From Bdellovibrionaceae bacterium UBA6502 (GTDB lineage: Bacteria > Bdellovibrionota > Bdellovibrionia > Bdellovibrionales > UBA840): DNA of 64,000 bases. The notes beneath the pieces were generated by a model, which was not told the origin of the DNA, searched no databases, and saw nothing but the letters and a program-made list of their open reading frames with translations. Of this stretch, positions 50,607-60,143 are shown piece after piece; position 1 is the first letter of the stretch; the number at the start of each line of letters is the position of its first letter. The translations under genes were made by a program, and so were the position numbers. The DNA lies in NCBI GenBank assembly GCA_002436415.1, contig DJMA01000032.1:46216-110215 (forward strand), written 5' to 3'.

Positions 50607-52238
50607 TTATTTTTGATTTGATTTTTTACTAAGGGATTTAGCATTAGCTAGATCCCTTTTTTCGTTTTTAATATCGACAAGGTAAGTACCCAACTCAGGA
50701 ATTGTAGTCCCTGTATAGATGTTGGTGAATTTTGACTGATAGCCTCTATCTGCACCATTGATTACGAAGGTTTTTTCTAAGTTATTTTCTTTGATTGATT
50801 TTAACATATCTAAATGGCTTTTAGAGGAAGCTTGAAAATAGAAAAGACTTTTGGGGTACTTATCGTAAATGGCTTGTAGTTTTTTATTGGTAAAATTTTT
50901 ATTTAACTGAAAAAAGACGAGTCTTCGTTTTCTAAAATTCGATTTTAATCCTTTATAAAAGCTTTTATATTTGGACAAAACTACGAGAGTTTGATTACTT
51001 GAGTCTAAATTCTTTTTTAAGAAGCTAATGTTTTTTTGTCGATAGCCTCTTTGATCAAAAAGTTTTGTGATTTCGATTTCCAACATATGTTTATTGGTAT
51101 TGATCTGTTTTAGGTTACTAGGGTTACTTTCTTTACCTAAAATACGAAATGTTTTTTTAGCATAGTTTAGGCGTTTTAAACTTTCATGTACCTTCTTTTG
51201 AAAATCAGGATCTTTTTTGTAGGCCATTACCAAATGAGCATAGGCTTTGTATTGGGCTTTTCGGTTCCAAGCAATCATGACTAGATCCACACCGGATTTT
51301 ATAGCAAGTTCAGCCCTTTTTCCTGGATCTGGATCTATCTTAGCACCTTGCATTTGTATATCGTCTGTAAGAATTAATCCCTTGAACTTTAGTTCGTCTC
51401 TTAAAAGTTTCGTATTAATTTCTGCAGAAAAGGAAGCGGGCTCATCACCTTTAATTACTTTTGGTAAACCAATATGACCAACCATAATCGCTGGTATTTT
51501 ATTTTGGTTTATAATTTGATAATAAGGAATCAATTCCTTCTTCTTTAATTCACTAAGTGTTTTGTGGGAAAAGGGTAGAATTTTGTGGGAATCTCCCACT
51601 AAGTCACCATGGCCTGGGAAGTGTTTTGCCGTTGATATGACGTAAGCCTCATTTGCGCCTTCAATCACTCTTTCGCTAATATTACCAACTGTATAAGGGT
51701 CATTGGAGTAGGTCCTTGCTCCTAAAAAGTCATTTCCTCCTAGAGGTTGGATGTCTAGAACTGGTGAAAAATTCATATTAATACCAAGGGACCTAAGAAG
51801 CTTTGAATTAAAATAGGCAAGATTACGAATTTGATCTTGTTTGACGCCTTTACCAAAGAGCGAGGGAGCGGGTAGCCTTGGATAGGTTTTGATCCTAGTA
51901 ACATTTCCACCTTCTTGATCAATGGCAATAAAGGGACGGTCTTCATTCATTTTGTCATACAAAGAATAAATATCTTGAACAAGAGTTTTGAGTTGTGAGT
52001 AGGTACTAACATTGGCTCCGAACAAAATGATTCCGCCGGGACGAATGTTTTGTAATTTCCTGCGGTTCAGTTTGTTTAAGGACTTTCCATATATTCCCAA
52101 CATCAAAAGCTTTGAAACGTCTTTTTCGGAATAGGAGTTTTCACTATTTTTTCTAGATAAGACATTGCTGCCAGCAAATGTAATATTACTGACAAATAAA
52201 AAAATAAAGATAAAGCCTAGACGAAATGTTTTTCGCAT
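50607..52238 (-). CDS. Exported glycoside hydrolase family 3, NagZ-like beta-N-acetylhexosaminidase
   Basis: This 543-residue protein has a signal peptide (to about residue 22) and a GH3 N-terminal barrel. Family signatures are FGANV, AIDQEGG at 106-111, the catalytic KHFPGHGDLVGDSH loop (205-218) with its His, and the nucleophile Asp292 in LTDDIQM. NagZ enzymes of this type cut GlcNAc-anhMurNAc in cell-wall recycling; the exported form here might act on the periplasmic or prey cell wall (inference). The C-terminal 170 residues are Lys-rich and not typical of NagZ, perhaps a truncated or divergent GH3 C-domain. Confidence 0.88.
   Translation of the reverse strand: MRKTFRLGFIFIFLFVSNITFAGSNVLSRKNSENSYSEKDVSKLLMLGIYGKSLNKLNRRKLQNIRPGGIILFGANVSTYSQLKTLVQDIYSLYDKMNEDRPFIAIDQEGGNVTRIKTYPRLPAPSLFGKGVKQDQIRNLAYFNSKLLRSLGINMNFSPVLDIQPLGGNDFLGARTYSNDPYTVGNISERVIEGANEAYVISTAKHFPGHGDLVGDSHKILPFSHKTLSELKKKELIPYYQIINQNKIPAIMVGHIGLPKVIKGDEPASFSAEINTKLLRDELKFKGLILTDDIQMQGAKIDPDPGKRAELAIKSGVDLVMIAWNRKAQYKAYAHLVMAYKKDPDFQKKVHESLKRLNYAKKTFRILGKESNPSNLKQINTNKHMLEIEITKLFDQRGYRQKNISFLKKNLDSSNQTLVVLSKYKSFYKGLKSNFRKRRLVFFQLNKNFTNKKLQAIYDKYPKSLFYFQASSKSHLDMLKSIKENNLEKTFVINGADRGYQSKFTNIYTGTTIPELGTYLVDIKNEKRDLANAKSLSKKSNQK
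50631..50664 (+). terminator. Terminator of the ATP synthase F1 operon, inside the facing gene
   Basis: AAGGGATTTAGC, loop ATTA and GCTAGATCCCTT form a 12-bp stem with one G-T pair, followed by a T run. It lies in the last codons of the minus-strand glycosidase gene. Confidence 0.8.
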
Positions 52239-52316
52239 GAGTTAATTTTAACAGAGATCCCACAGAAGAGGCTTTAATTGTGGCGTTGGAGCGACAATCT
52301 CAACGGAGGTAGGGGA

Positions 52317-53051
52317 ATGATGGTCTATAGTCTTAACACAGCTTGTAGAGCGCTTTTGCTAGTTTTAATCATTCAAGTTGCATGGTCGCAAGAAGATGAA
52401 AACTTCGTAATAATCGAGAAGCCTGAAATTGTTGAATATGAAAAGTTAGATGGAGATTTGCCTAGACAAGGAAGCCCTGCAATAAGTCTTTGGTCTAGCC
52501 AAGTAGGTTTTGCGTACTTAAAAAAGCAGTTTACATTTGTGGAAGCAGGGGAAGAGGCAATTGATTCGAGTTTTTATGGTGCCTTTTACGCACTTGCTTA
52601 TAATTGGCGGATTTTTTCTATTGCAGCTGATGTCGGTATCTATACCGGAAGTAAAGACGGCAGTATTTCTGGAGAAGAGTCCAACACCGGACTTCAAAAA
52701 AGTTTGAAGAACCAGTATCTGGGCGAAGTAGGTTTAAATCTATATTTAAATTCGTTTTCCAATTGGTACTTTCGCCCCTATGTAGGTGGTGGTGCTTACA
52801 TAAATGAATATAAGTACATAGAAAATGACTCCTCTACGACAACAAAAAGTTTTAATATCAATAGCTCATTTTATAGAGCGGGCTTGGCTTTTAACATTGG
52901 GGCGATCGACGAAGAGGCCGCAATGGACTCTTGGAAAGAAACTGGAATTTTTAGGACGCAGCTCCTATTAGAAGCAAAAAAATATACAAGCTTAGAGCCA
53001 AGCGTGGATAGTCAATTTGAAGTCTATTCGGCTTTGGTTTTTGAGTACTAA
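52317..53051 (+). CDS. Outer-membrane beta-barrel protein candidate
   Basis: This protein of 244 residues has a signal peptide (hydrophobic ALLLVLIIQVAWSQ, cleavage near residue 24). The mature part contains alternating hydrophobic/aromatic strands (SLWSSQVGFAYL, ALAYNWRIFSIAADVGIYTG, LGEVGLNLYLN, WYFRPYVGGGAYI) and ends LVFEY, an aromatic C-terminus typical of barrels folded by BAM. I recognise no family. I chose the ATG at 52317 because GGAGGTAGGGG is directly upstream; an earlier in-frame TTG/ATG would spoil the signal peptide. Function unknown. Confidence 0.72.
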   Translation: MMVYSLNTACRALLLVLIIQVAWSQEDENFVIIEKPEIVEYEKLDGDLPRQGSPAISLWSSQVGFAYLKKQFTFVEAGEEAIDSSFYGAFYALAYNWRIFSIAADVGIYTGSKDGSISGEESNTGLQKSLKNQYLGEVGLNLYLNSFSNWYFRPYVGGGAYINEYKYIENDSSTTTKSFNINSSFYRAGLAFNIGAIDEEAAMDSWKETGIFRTQLLLEAKKYTSLEPSVDSQFEVYSALVFEY

Positions 53052-53274
53052 ACTTTAGTTTTTAAAAACATAAAAAGAACCAAAGAGTAAAGCCCCTTGT
53101 GGTTTAGAATTTTACTTTCGCCAAACACAAATATATGCGAACTGCTAAAAATGAATTTCAAAGTTTGAATGAGCTTTGAATAATCGAAAAGGATTGCTAA
53201 AAAATTAAATCTCTAAAATGTAAGTGCTCGTAATGAAACCTTCCATGTAATTTGTTTCTTAAGCTAGAATTTTT

Positions 53275-54549
53275 TTATTTAAATACTGGAACTTCTTTTT
53301 GGCCATCGCAATAAGCGTATTCACTAGAATGATCTTCACAAGCTAGGGCTGTTTTTACTTTAGGGTTTTGAGAAACAGTTTTATCTAAAACATCGATTTT
53401 AGCATGATGATGGTCATTCATTTTAAATATCATTTGTTCAGCATCACACATTCGAAGGCCAAGTATTAATGACTCTAGTTTTTTATTAAGACTTAAATTT
53501 TTAAAATCACTCACAGCAATTGCTTCACCAAGAATTTCTCCACCAAACCAGTCTGCGAAGGCTTCGGATAGATGAGTCTGATTACAAACATAATAGTATT
53601 TTTGATCAATCGGTCTTGAGTGTATAGATTTGGGGTGCATTAGGCATTTATTTAACTGCGGTGATAGACCACTTTTATTATTACTCAAGCTAAGATTAAA
53701 TCGACAAGGATCGAAGGCGTGAGCTATTTCATGAGCTAATATAAAAATGTAAGAGTAATCTGAATAAATGGAAGAAGCGATAGAAGGGCAAAGAGAAACC
53801 GATTTCGAAACTCTATCATATTCTGCGGAGACAGCGATTGATTCATTACTCCAATACAGAAAGAAGTCTTCTCTAGCGAAACAGTTAGAATTATCTAGGC
53901 TAATAGTAGCTAGTTTTTTTAAGGCTCTATCTTTCAAAGTTTTTTCAAACGAACTTTTTAATAGATATGATTTAAACAATTTCTTTACGAGATTAAAAGA
54001 TTCTTTAATTCTCTTTTCTTCCCCTTTATAAAAATCTTGCTCAATAATCCAATGTCTGATTTGAATTAGACTAGCTCTTATAAATTTTGATTTCGAATAA
54101 TTTTTCAGGACAGGAGCAGTTGGATTGAAAAGATAGCCTAATTCTCTTTCGTAATATTCTTCATAAGTTAGAACTACATTTGCTAGAGTGCGTGATAGTT
54201 TCTCAATACAGCTCTTGGCCAATAGCTTGTTTTGCTCAGAGTTATGACCATCAATAATACATTCAGCATTGTATCTCTTTGGTAATAACATTTTAAGTTT
54301 TTTATAAGTTTGAGCAGATTGAATGGGAAATGATTTAATAATTAAATAACTTAGCCTATCTCTAATTTCGTCTAATAGCTCCAGTCTATCAGTCTCAATG
54401 CTATTAAGAACAGGCCTAGAGGCCCTACAAACAGCTTTGGAAAGGCTTTCACAATGTTCTTGTGAATGACTGGGGATTCCAGAGAATAAGATCATCTGGG
54501 AAAGAAATAAGAGTAAAATATATTTTGTCATCCAAGCTTTCTGTTTCAT
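53275..54549 (-). CDS. Secreted zinc metallopeptidase, M13-like (neprilysin family)
   Basis: This protein of 424 residues has a signal peptide (ILLLFLSQMILFSG). The zinc site is HEIAHAFD (His273, Glu274, His277 counted from the chosen ATG) with a third ligand in SEAFADWFGGE (Glu329, Asp333), the HExxH and ExxxD combination of M13 gluzincins. The C-terminal segment NPKVKTALACEDH also resembles the M13 end. Typical M13 enzymes have about 650-700 residues; this one is much shorter and Cys-rich. Two in-frame starts (54549, 54531) lack a good ribosome site, so the exact N-terminus is uncertain. Extracellular or periplasmic peptide degradation is the likely role. Confidence 0.75.
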   Translation of the reverse strand: MKQKAWMTKYILLLFLSQMILFSGIPSHSQEHCESLSKAVCRASRPVLNSIETDRLELLDEIRDRLSYLIIKSFPIQSAQTYKKLKMLLPKRYNAECIIDGHNSEQNKLLAKSCIEKLSRTLANVVLTYEEYYERELGYLFNPTAPVLKNYSKSKFIRASLIQIRHWIIEQDFYKGEEKRIKESFNLVKKLFKSYLLKSSFEKTLKDRALKKLATISLDNSNCFAREDFFLYWSNESIAVSAEYDRVSKSVSLCPSIASSIYSDYSYIFILAHEIAHAFDPCRFNLSLSNNKSGLSPQLNKCLMHPKSIHSRPIDQKYYYVCNQTHLSEAFADWFGGEILGEAIAVSDFKNLSLNKKLESLILGLRMCDAEQMIFKMNDHHHAKIDVLDKTVSQNPKVKTALACEDHSSEYAYCDGQKEVPVFK

Positions 54550-54918
54550 ATTAAAATATGCCAAACAATAGCATTTACTAATGCATTCATTAGGCCAAAT
54601 GATACAAATTGGAAAGAAATCAATGGTATTTAGAAGGCTTTATATGGTTCTAAAAGGAAGTTGGCGTATTTTTGGCACTTAGAGATCAAAAGTTCTACAG
54701 CTGCCGATTCCCTTTTATGCTTATTCCCAAATTAGGCTCGAAAGCGCTTTGCTTGGGAATCTTTATAAGAAAAAATAAATAGCTTTCTTTAGCATTGATT
54801 TGAAGGAGGCCGGGATAACTTTTATTTAAGTAATTATAAATCCAGCCCTAAATTTAAAAAGTATTTATCATAGTTTTAATTAAAAAAAGCCAGAGTAAAG
54901 CCATTTAAAGTATGGACT
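54550..54918. other. Intergenic region upstream of the metallopeptidase
   Basis: About 370 bp between two minus-strand genes. An AAGGAGG near 54803 has no start codon at the right distance. It presumably holds the metallopeptidase promoter. No gene, RNA or repeat recognised. Confidence 0.4.
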
Positions 54919-57900
54919 CTACACAAGGAAATCTTTCTTTAAAAACTTTACGAGATTCAAAACCTGTGGCCAAGAAAGTTCAGGCATTCTTACAATTAGC
55001 CTGCTGTCTGGAGTTAGACGATAAGTCTTTGGTTGCTTGATGGCCAGCTCCACCAATTTATTTACTGCTATTTTTGTTTGCGAAGAGAAGGACAAGCTGA
55101 TGTTAACTGAACCAGCGGATATATCCTTGATGCCTAGGTCTTTACAATATTTTCTAATGAGCATGACGCCCATTAAGTTTAATACCTGCTCTGGTATTTT
55201 ACCAAATTGGTCTATCATAGAAGACTCTATAGATTCAATATCATCTTCTCCATCAATTTCTGATAAAAGCTTGTAAAAACTCAGTCGCACACGAATATCA
55301 GGAATATAGGCATCTGGAATCAGGGCAGGAATTCTTAGATTAATTTCCGGTTCTATCTCTTCAACTTTTTCTTCGCCTTTTGCTTCTCTGATACTTTGCT
55401 CGAGAAGCTCTAGGTATAAGTCATAACCAACTGTATTTACATTACCACTTTGCTCTGCCCCTAAAAAGCTTCCAGCACCACGAAGCTCTAAATCGTGATG
55501 GGCTATTTTAAATCCACTTCCAAGAGCGGTATTCTCTTGAATGATTCGTAATCTTTCTTTTGCATCTGGATCTAGTTTTGTATTTTGTGGGACTACCAAA
55601 TAACAATAGGCTCTTTCTTTACTACGACCAACCCGACCACGAAGTTGATAAAGCTGGCTTAGGCCAAAGTGATGAGCGTTATCAATTATCATTGTATTAG
55701 CTCTAGGATTATCCACGCCATTTTCTACAATTGTTGTGCACAGAAGAACATCAAATTTTCCCTGATAAAACCTCAGCATAACTTTTTCTAATTCGCCATC
55801 TTTCATCTGCCCATGGGCAACTTCGAGTTTTATGTCTGGCAGAATTTCTCTGATTTCTGCAGCTCTTGAATATATACTCTGTACTCTATTATGAATAAAA
55901 TAAACCTGACCATTTCTTTGAAGCTCAGCTTCAATGGCTGTTTTAATAGTACCTTTGTTAAACCGATTAATATAGGTCCGGGTAGGTAAGCGATCTTGAG
56001 GAGCAGTGTTAATCGTTGATAAATCTCTAATGCCGACCAGTGACATATTTAAAGTTCGAGGAATAGGTGTCGCACTTAAAGATAAATTGTCTACGCTAGC
56101 CTTTAATTGTTTTAGCTTCTCTTTATGAGCGACTCCAAAACGATGTTCTTCGTCGACGATTAGTAGTCCTAAGTTTTTAAAGTCTACATCTTTACTTAGA
56201 ATGCGATGAGTACCAATGATCATATTTACATGACCAAGCTTTAAGTTTTCAAGTGTCTCGGCCATCTCTGATTTTGGAGTAAAGCGACCCATCGATCGAA
56301 TCTCAAATGGCCAATTTTTAAATCGTTTTTTAAAGTTTTCATAATGTTGAAATGCTAGGACTGTAGTAGGTACAAGCAAAGCTACTTGCTTATTTTCTTC
56401 GAGTACTTTGAACGCGGCTCGCATGGCAATTTCTGTTTTACCAAAACCAACGTCACCACAAATCAAACGGTCCATGGGTTTATCTGATCCTAAGTCGCTT
56501 AATATATCAGTCATTGCTTTTAACTGATCGTCAGTTTCAACATAGGGAAACTCATCTTCAAATTTATGAAACATTTCATTAGGAGGGGAATATGCTGGCC
56601 GAGTTAATTGAGACCTTTTGGCATAAAGGCGGATTAATTCGTCGGCAATGTCTTTCAATGAATTCTTAACTTTTACCTTGGAGTTCTCCCAAGATTTACC
56701 ACCAAGCTTATCGAGACCATGGGTTCCAGAATATTTTTGAAGAAGCCCGATTTTATAGATTGGCACATAAAGTTTGTCGTTGCCTCGATACTCCAACTGA
56801 ATGAACTCAGACTTAATCCCTTGAACATCCATCATGGCCATGCCTTTATAAATACCCACACCATGTTGAATATGAACTAGATGATCACCTTCCTTTAAAT
56901 CAGCAAATTTAAACTGCCCAGCCTGTTGATTAAAGTCTTCTCTGGCTTTTCGTTGAGATTTTCTTCTTTTCCTGCCAAAAAAATCATTTGAATTAAGAAA
57001 GACTAAATGCTCAGAGGGGATTTGAAAGCCCTCAGAAATACTATCCATACATAGGTGGACAAGTTGATTGTCTTGCCTTTGCTCTTCAACAAGAGCTATA
57101 TTTATATCTTCAGTTCTTACTTCTTTAAAATTAAGCTCAGCATTTTTTAATAAATACCTAGCTCGTTCCATTTGGGTTGGGTTTGAAAAGAAACAAAACA
57201 CCGCATGGTCTGAATATTTATAGGATTTAATTTTTTCTATTACTGGATTCACATCATTGTCTTTTGAGGGCGCTAGGTTCTCTTTCCTCGAAAGACTTAA
57301 ATTAATTTTATATTCGGCTCCACCTTTGGATTTGATGAAATCATCATCTAAAACTTGTACGGGATTTAAATAAAAGGTTTTGTTAGTATTTTTATGGAAG
57401 CCGCTAGGTTCATGATATAAATCTTTAAAGGGTGGACGGATGTTTTCTTCGTCAAAGTTTGCAAAGGCCGTTTTCAAATTTTGAAAATGTAAATCCCATT
57501 GTCGCAAGCATTCGTGAGCATCAAAATAGAAAATCAAACTCTCATTAAAATAATCAAGTAGCTCCACTGAATCTTTGTGTGCATAGGGAAAAAGATAGTG
57601 AATGCCTTCGAAGTTTTGACGGCGATTTAGTTTGGAAATATAGGATTGATTACTAGCCCAATCTATATTGGCTTCCTCACAACTTTTTTTCCATCGGTTT
57701 ATAACTTCCTCAATATCTAAGCGGGCATGCAAGACTTCTAGAGCGGGAGAGATAATAGTTTCATTGATAATTTCAGAGCTTTTTTGCATCTCGGGATCAA
57801 ACAAACGAATGGATTCAATCTCAGTATCAAAGAATTCAATTCTTATTGCTTGATCGTGGTTTGGTGAATAGATATCTACTATTTCGCCTCTACTCGAAAA

Positions 57901-58389
57901 GCTTAAAGGATCTTCAACAGTATCAACCTGTCTATAACCTAGCTCCTTTAGTTCCGTTAGAAAGTTACTAGATACAGTATCACCTTGTTTGATTTTTATT
58001 GAGGCTTGTTCAAAAAAATCCTTTGGAGAACAGTAGTTTACAAGGTTTCTAGCGTGCACAAGAAACACGCCACTGCTAGCTTCTGCTGCCTTTGCGAGAA
58101 ATCCCGTTCTTTGGGCAACAGCATTATAGCTAGTAAAAACATTGTTGTAGGGATTGTGGGAGTCAGCCTTCCAACTGCAAAGTTTTAAATCGGTGAAGGT
58201 ACTGAAACTATGTTCGAGCTTTTCTATCTCTTCATCACTTGGTAGGATGATCAAGGTTTTCTGATTACGATAAAGGTCTGGGTTCAAAGCTAAAACGCTA
58301 GGGTTTTGGATGCCATGAAGTTCTTGAGGATAGTTCTCATTACTTCTTTTGAGATTTACTAAACTATCGAAATAATTAGTGATACTCAT
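54919..58389 (-). CDS. mfd: Transcription-repair coupling factor Mfd
   Basis: Mfd is the DNA translocase that removes stalled RNA polymerase and recruits UvrA. This protein of 1156 residues is full length. It has the UvrB-homology N-domain, the RNA polymerase interaction domain (EGDHLVHIQHGVGIYKG) and the RecG-like motor. The motor shows Walker A CGDVGFGKTEIAMRA, the DEEHRFGVAHKEKLKQ box, SATPIPRTL and GRVGRSKERAYCYL; the C-terminal UvrA-binding domain follows. I chose the ATG at 58389 over an upstream GTG at 58407; both are possible. It is divergent from the membrane-protein cluster that begins 86 bp away. Confidence 0.96.
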   Translation of the reverse strand: MSITNYFDSLVNLKRSNENYPQELHGIQNPSVLALNPDLYRNQKTLIILPSDEEIEKLEHSFSTFTDLKLCSWKADSHNPYNNVFTSYNAVAQRTGFLAKAAEASSGVFLVHARNLVNYCSPKDFFEQASIKIKQGDTVSSNFLTELKELGYRQVDTVEDPLSFSSRGEIVDIYSPNHDQAIRIEFFDTEIESIRLFDPEMQKSSEIINETIISPALEVLHARLDIEEVINRWKKSCEEANIDWASNQSYISKLNRRQNFEGIHYLFPYAHKDSVELLDYFNESLIFYFDAHECLRQWDLHFQNLKTAFANFDEENIRPPFKDLYHEPSGFHKNTNKTFYLNPVQVLDDDFIKSKGGAEYKINLSLSRKENLAPSKDNDVNPVIEKIKSYKYSDHAVFCFFSNPTQMERARYLLKNAELNFKEVRTEDINIALVEEQRQDNQLVHLCMDSISEGFQIPSEHLVFLNSNDFFGRKRRKSQRKAREDFNQQAGQFKFADLKEGDHLVHIQHGVGIYKGMAMMDVQGIKSEFIQLEYRGNDKLYVPIYKIGLLQKYSGTHGLDKLGGKSWENSKVKVKNSLKDIADELIRLYAKRSQLTRPAYSPPNEMFHKFEDEFPYVETDDQLKAMTDILSDLGSDKPMDRLICGDVGFGKTEIAMRAAFKVLEENKQVALLVPTTVLAFQHYENFKKRFKNWPFEIRSMGRFTPKSEMAETLENLKLGHVNMIIGTHRILSKDVDFKNLGLLIVDEEHRFGVAHKEKLKQLKASVDNLSLSATPIPRTLNMSLVGIRDLSTINTAPQDRLPTRTYINRFNKGTIKTAIEAELQRNGQVYFIHNRVQSIYSRAAEIREILPDIKLEVAHGQMKDGELEKVMLRFYQGKFDVLLCTTIVENGVDNPRANTMIIDNAHHFGLSQLYQLRGRVGRSKERAYCYLVVPQNTKLDPDAKERLRIIQENTALGSGFKIAHHDLELRGAGSFLGAEQSGNVNTVGYDLYLELLEQSIREAKGEEKVEEIEPEINLRIPALIPDAYIPDIRVRLSFYKLLSEIDGEDDIESIESSMIDQFGKIPEQVLNLMGVMLIRKYCKDLGIKDISAGSVNISLSFSSQTKIAVNKLVELAIKQPKTYRLTPDSRLIVRMPELSWPQVLNLVKFLKKDFLV

Positions 58390-58474
58390 AATATAAACCG
58401 ATTCCACCTTGACAGAAGACTAGCTTCGTTGAGTTAATTAAACCTACTTGAGTTTTACAGCCAGAGGATCATCT

Positions 58475-58780
58475 ATGCTAGAAGTTCATGAGCTAATAAT
58501 ACCGATAATTTTATGGTTCGCAGTTTACCTGATACATTATCGTTTTGGCAATATTTGTACTCCGGAGAAGGTTTTATCCGTAGAAAAAAACAAAAAATCA
58601 ATGCCGAGAATGTATTCTATTAGCATTGGTATCGCTATATTTCTAAGTCTTTGTTTAGCTTATATAAAATTTGTCCACCTATATTATGGAACAATCACAG
58701 GTGTTGATTTACAGATGATTGGCCTAGGTTTTGTCAGCATGATTTTCTTACATTTAGCTGTCTTGAGGGATGAATCATGA
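58475..58780 (+). CDS. Three-helix membrane protein, first gene of the cryptic complex-I-like cluster
   Basis: This protein of 101 residues has three predicted membrane helices (about residues 7-22, 47-65 and 78-95), a short basic loop between the first two and no cysteine pairs of note. I recognise no family; the size and topology are like small membrane-arm subunits of complex I or Mrp antiporters (NuoA, NuoJ, NuoK, MrpF types), which is only a suggestion. I chose the ATG at 58475, preceded by AGAGGA. It overlaps the next gene by 4 bp (ATGA), so the cluster is translated as a unit. Confidence 0.65.
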   Translation: MLEVHELIIPIILWFAVYLIHYRFGNICTPEKVLSVEKNKKSMPRMYSISIGIAIFLSLCLAYIKFVHLYYGTITGVDLQMIGLGFVSMIFLHLAVLRDES

Positions 58781-59586
58781 ATAGCTTGTTAATCATTATC
58801 AGTTTTTTAGTCGTTCTATATTTACGGGAAGCTTTTTACCTTAGTTTAAAACCTCTGTTTACTAGATCAAATCCAGAATTTTCTAGGAATAATCGTTTAC
58901 TTCAACCTATATATAATTTGCGTCACTCATTCCGCGCTAGTCAATTGAGTTGGAAAGTGGATGTGTTCTCAATTATAAAAATCTTGCTACTCCATTTCGT
59001 ATTACTTGGTGTTATGAGTATCAACCGTAATAATATCACTGAGCTCTCTCAGGTGTTTTTACTTTTATTTCTAAGCTATTTATTTTTAGATTCCGTCGTT
59101 CAAAAAGAAATTTTTAAAAGCCATGACAATCAATTGGATAAACAAATTATTGCAATAGTTTTATTAATTTGTGTTGCCAATATTATGGGGATAGTCGTTG
59201 GTATGGAGCAAAGCGTGAGTATGGGCTCCAAGCTAACAATATCTATTTACGGTTTACTGATTCTCATCGTTGGTTTAGGAATAAGAAATTCAGTGATCCC
59301 TGAAAAAAACAATAAAAACATTTATCAAAAAGCGGAGCAGGAATTTGCCCGTTTTACTTGGGTTAGTGTTTTTGTGGCCTGTTTTGGGATGGACAGTCAA
59401 TTGGGTATGGAATCTTTTGCCTTGTTCATTTTTAAAGTACTCCTATTAGAATCTTGTTTTCGTGTAGTCGGTATTTTTACACCACGTTTAGAGACAATGG
59501 TGCGTTGGCAAATTATCTATAAATTCGCCATCCCTATTAGTTTGGTGAGTGTGTATGGAGTAATAATGGGAGTGTTTTATGTATAA
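58777..59586 (+). CDS. Divergent NuoH/HyfC-type membrane subunit
   Basis: This 269-residue protein has about seven membrane helices. It shows marks of the complex I subunit 1/group 4 hydrogenase family: RLLQPIYNLRHSF near residue 40 (compare the LQP..D..K pattern of NuoH and HyfC), the acidic loop YQKAEQEFARF near residue 185 (compare the EAEQEL loop), and the C-terminal FTPRLETMVRWQIIYKFAIP (compare PR.R.DQ....WK...P). These align in the correct order. It is shorter than NuoH (about 325). It overlaps neighbours on both sides. I judge it a real but strongly diverged homologue; whether it binds quinone is unknown. Confidence 0.72.
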   Translation: MNSLLIIISFLVVLYLREAFYLSLKPLFTRSNPEFSRNNRLLQPIYNLRHSFRASQLSWKVDVFSIIKILLLHFVLLGVMSINRNNITELSQVFLLLFLSYLFLDSVVQKEIFKSHDNQLDKQIIAIVLLICVANIMGIVVGMEQSVSMGSKLTISIYGLLILIVGLGIRNSVIPEKNNKNIYQKAEQEFARFTWVSVFVACFGMDSQLGMESFALFIFKVLLLESCFRVVGIFTPRLETMVRWQIIYKFAIPISLVSVYGVIMGVFYV

Positions 59587-59917
59587 GTTCAAATGGCTCC
59601 CAATTATTTTATTAGTCACAAGTTCTATTTATTTAAGTTTTCTAGCTGATCATAGGTTTTCAATATTTATTTTAGTAATAGATTTGTTGTGGATCTTAGA
59701 CTGGTACTTTAAAGAGATAAAGTTCGAAAGAAAGAAACTAAACATCAGTTGGTATAATTTTATATATCCAATTATTTTGTTAGGTGCTATTTTTGCTAGT
59801 TTAATCCATTGGGAAAAAATTAGCTTCGAAAACATCTCTCCTAAGACTCTATTCATGATTATACCGGTCTTGTTTTTGGCAAGTTTTAAAAAGAGGAGGC
59901 GTAAAATTGGTTCCTAG
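59579..59917 (+). CDS. Small membrane protein of the cryptic complex-I-like cluster
   Basis: This 112-residue protein has about four membrane helices (residues about 5-24, 27-44, 58-78, 91-104) separated by short basic loops. I recognise no family and claim no homology; by position it could stand in for a small membrane-arm subunit. It overlaps the previous gene by 8 bp (ATG within its end) and the next by 11 bp, so it is part of the coupled unit. The C-terminus is strongly basic (KKRRRK). Confidence 0.6.
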   Translation: MYKFKWLPIILLVTSSIYLSFLADHRFSIFILVIDLLWILDWYFKEIKFERKKLNISWYNFIYPIILLGAIFASLIHWEKISFENISPKTLFMIIPVLFLASFKKRRRKIGS

Positions 59918-60143
59918 TATATTTTATGGATCTTTATTTGTTCTCCTAATAGCAAGTTTGGTGCTTACACGTTTTCAAAACCTGAGAATTCACTTAAAAA
60001 TAGTGATAAATCTAATTTTTATAGTGGGCATATCAAAGGTTCAAAGCGATGAAAATCTAGGAAGACTAATCTTCATTTTTCTATTTATTAATTTGTTCAT
60101 GATTTTGTTTGCAGAAAGGTTTCTTCCAAATGCGAAAGAATAG
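59907..60143 (+). CDS. Three-helix membrane protein with NuoK-like layout
   Basis: This 78-residue protein has three membrane helices (about residues 4-23, 28-45, 51-73), the topology of NuoK, MrpC and HyfE-type subunits, though NuoK has about 100 residues and its conserved acids in helix 2 and 3 are not obvious here. It starts with TTG, supported by GAGGAGG 7 bp upstream. It overlaps the neighbours on both sides. Homology to NuoK is a hypothesis based on size, helices and position only. Confidence 0.6.
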   Translation: MVPSIFYGSLFVLLIASLVLTRFQNLRIHLKIVINLIFIVGISKVQSDENLGRLIFIFLFINLFMILFAERFLPNAKE

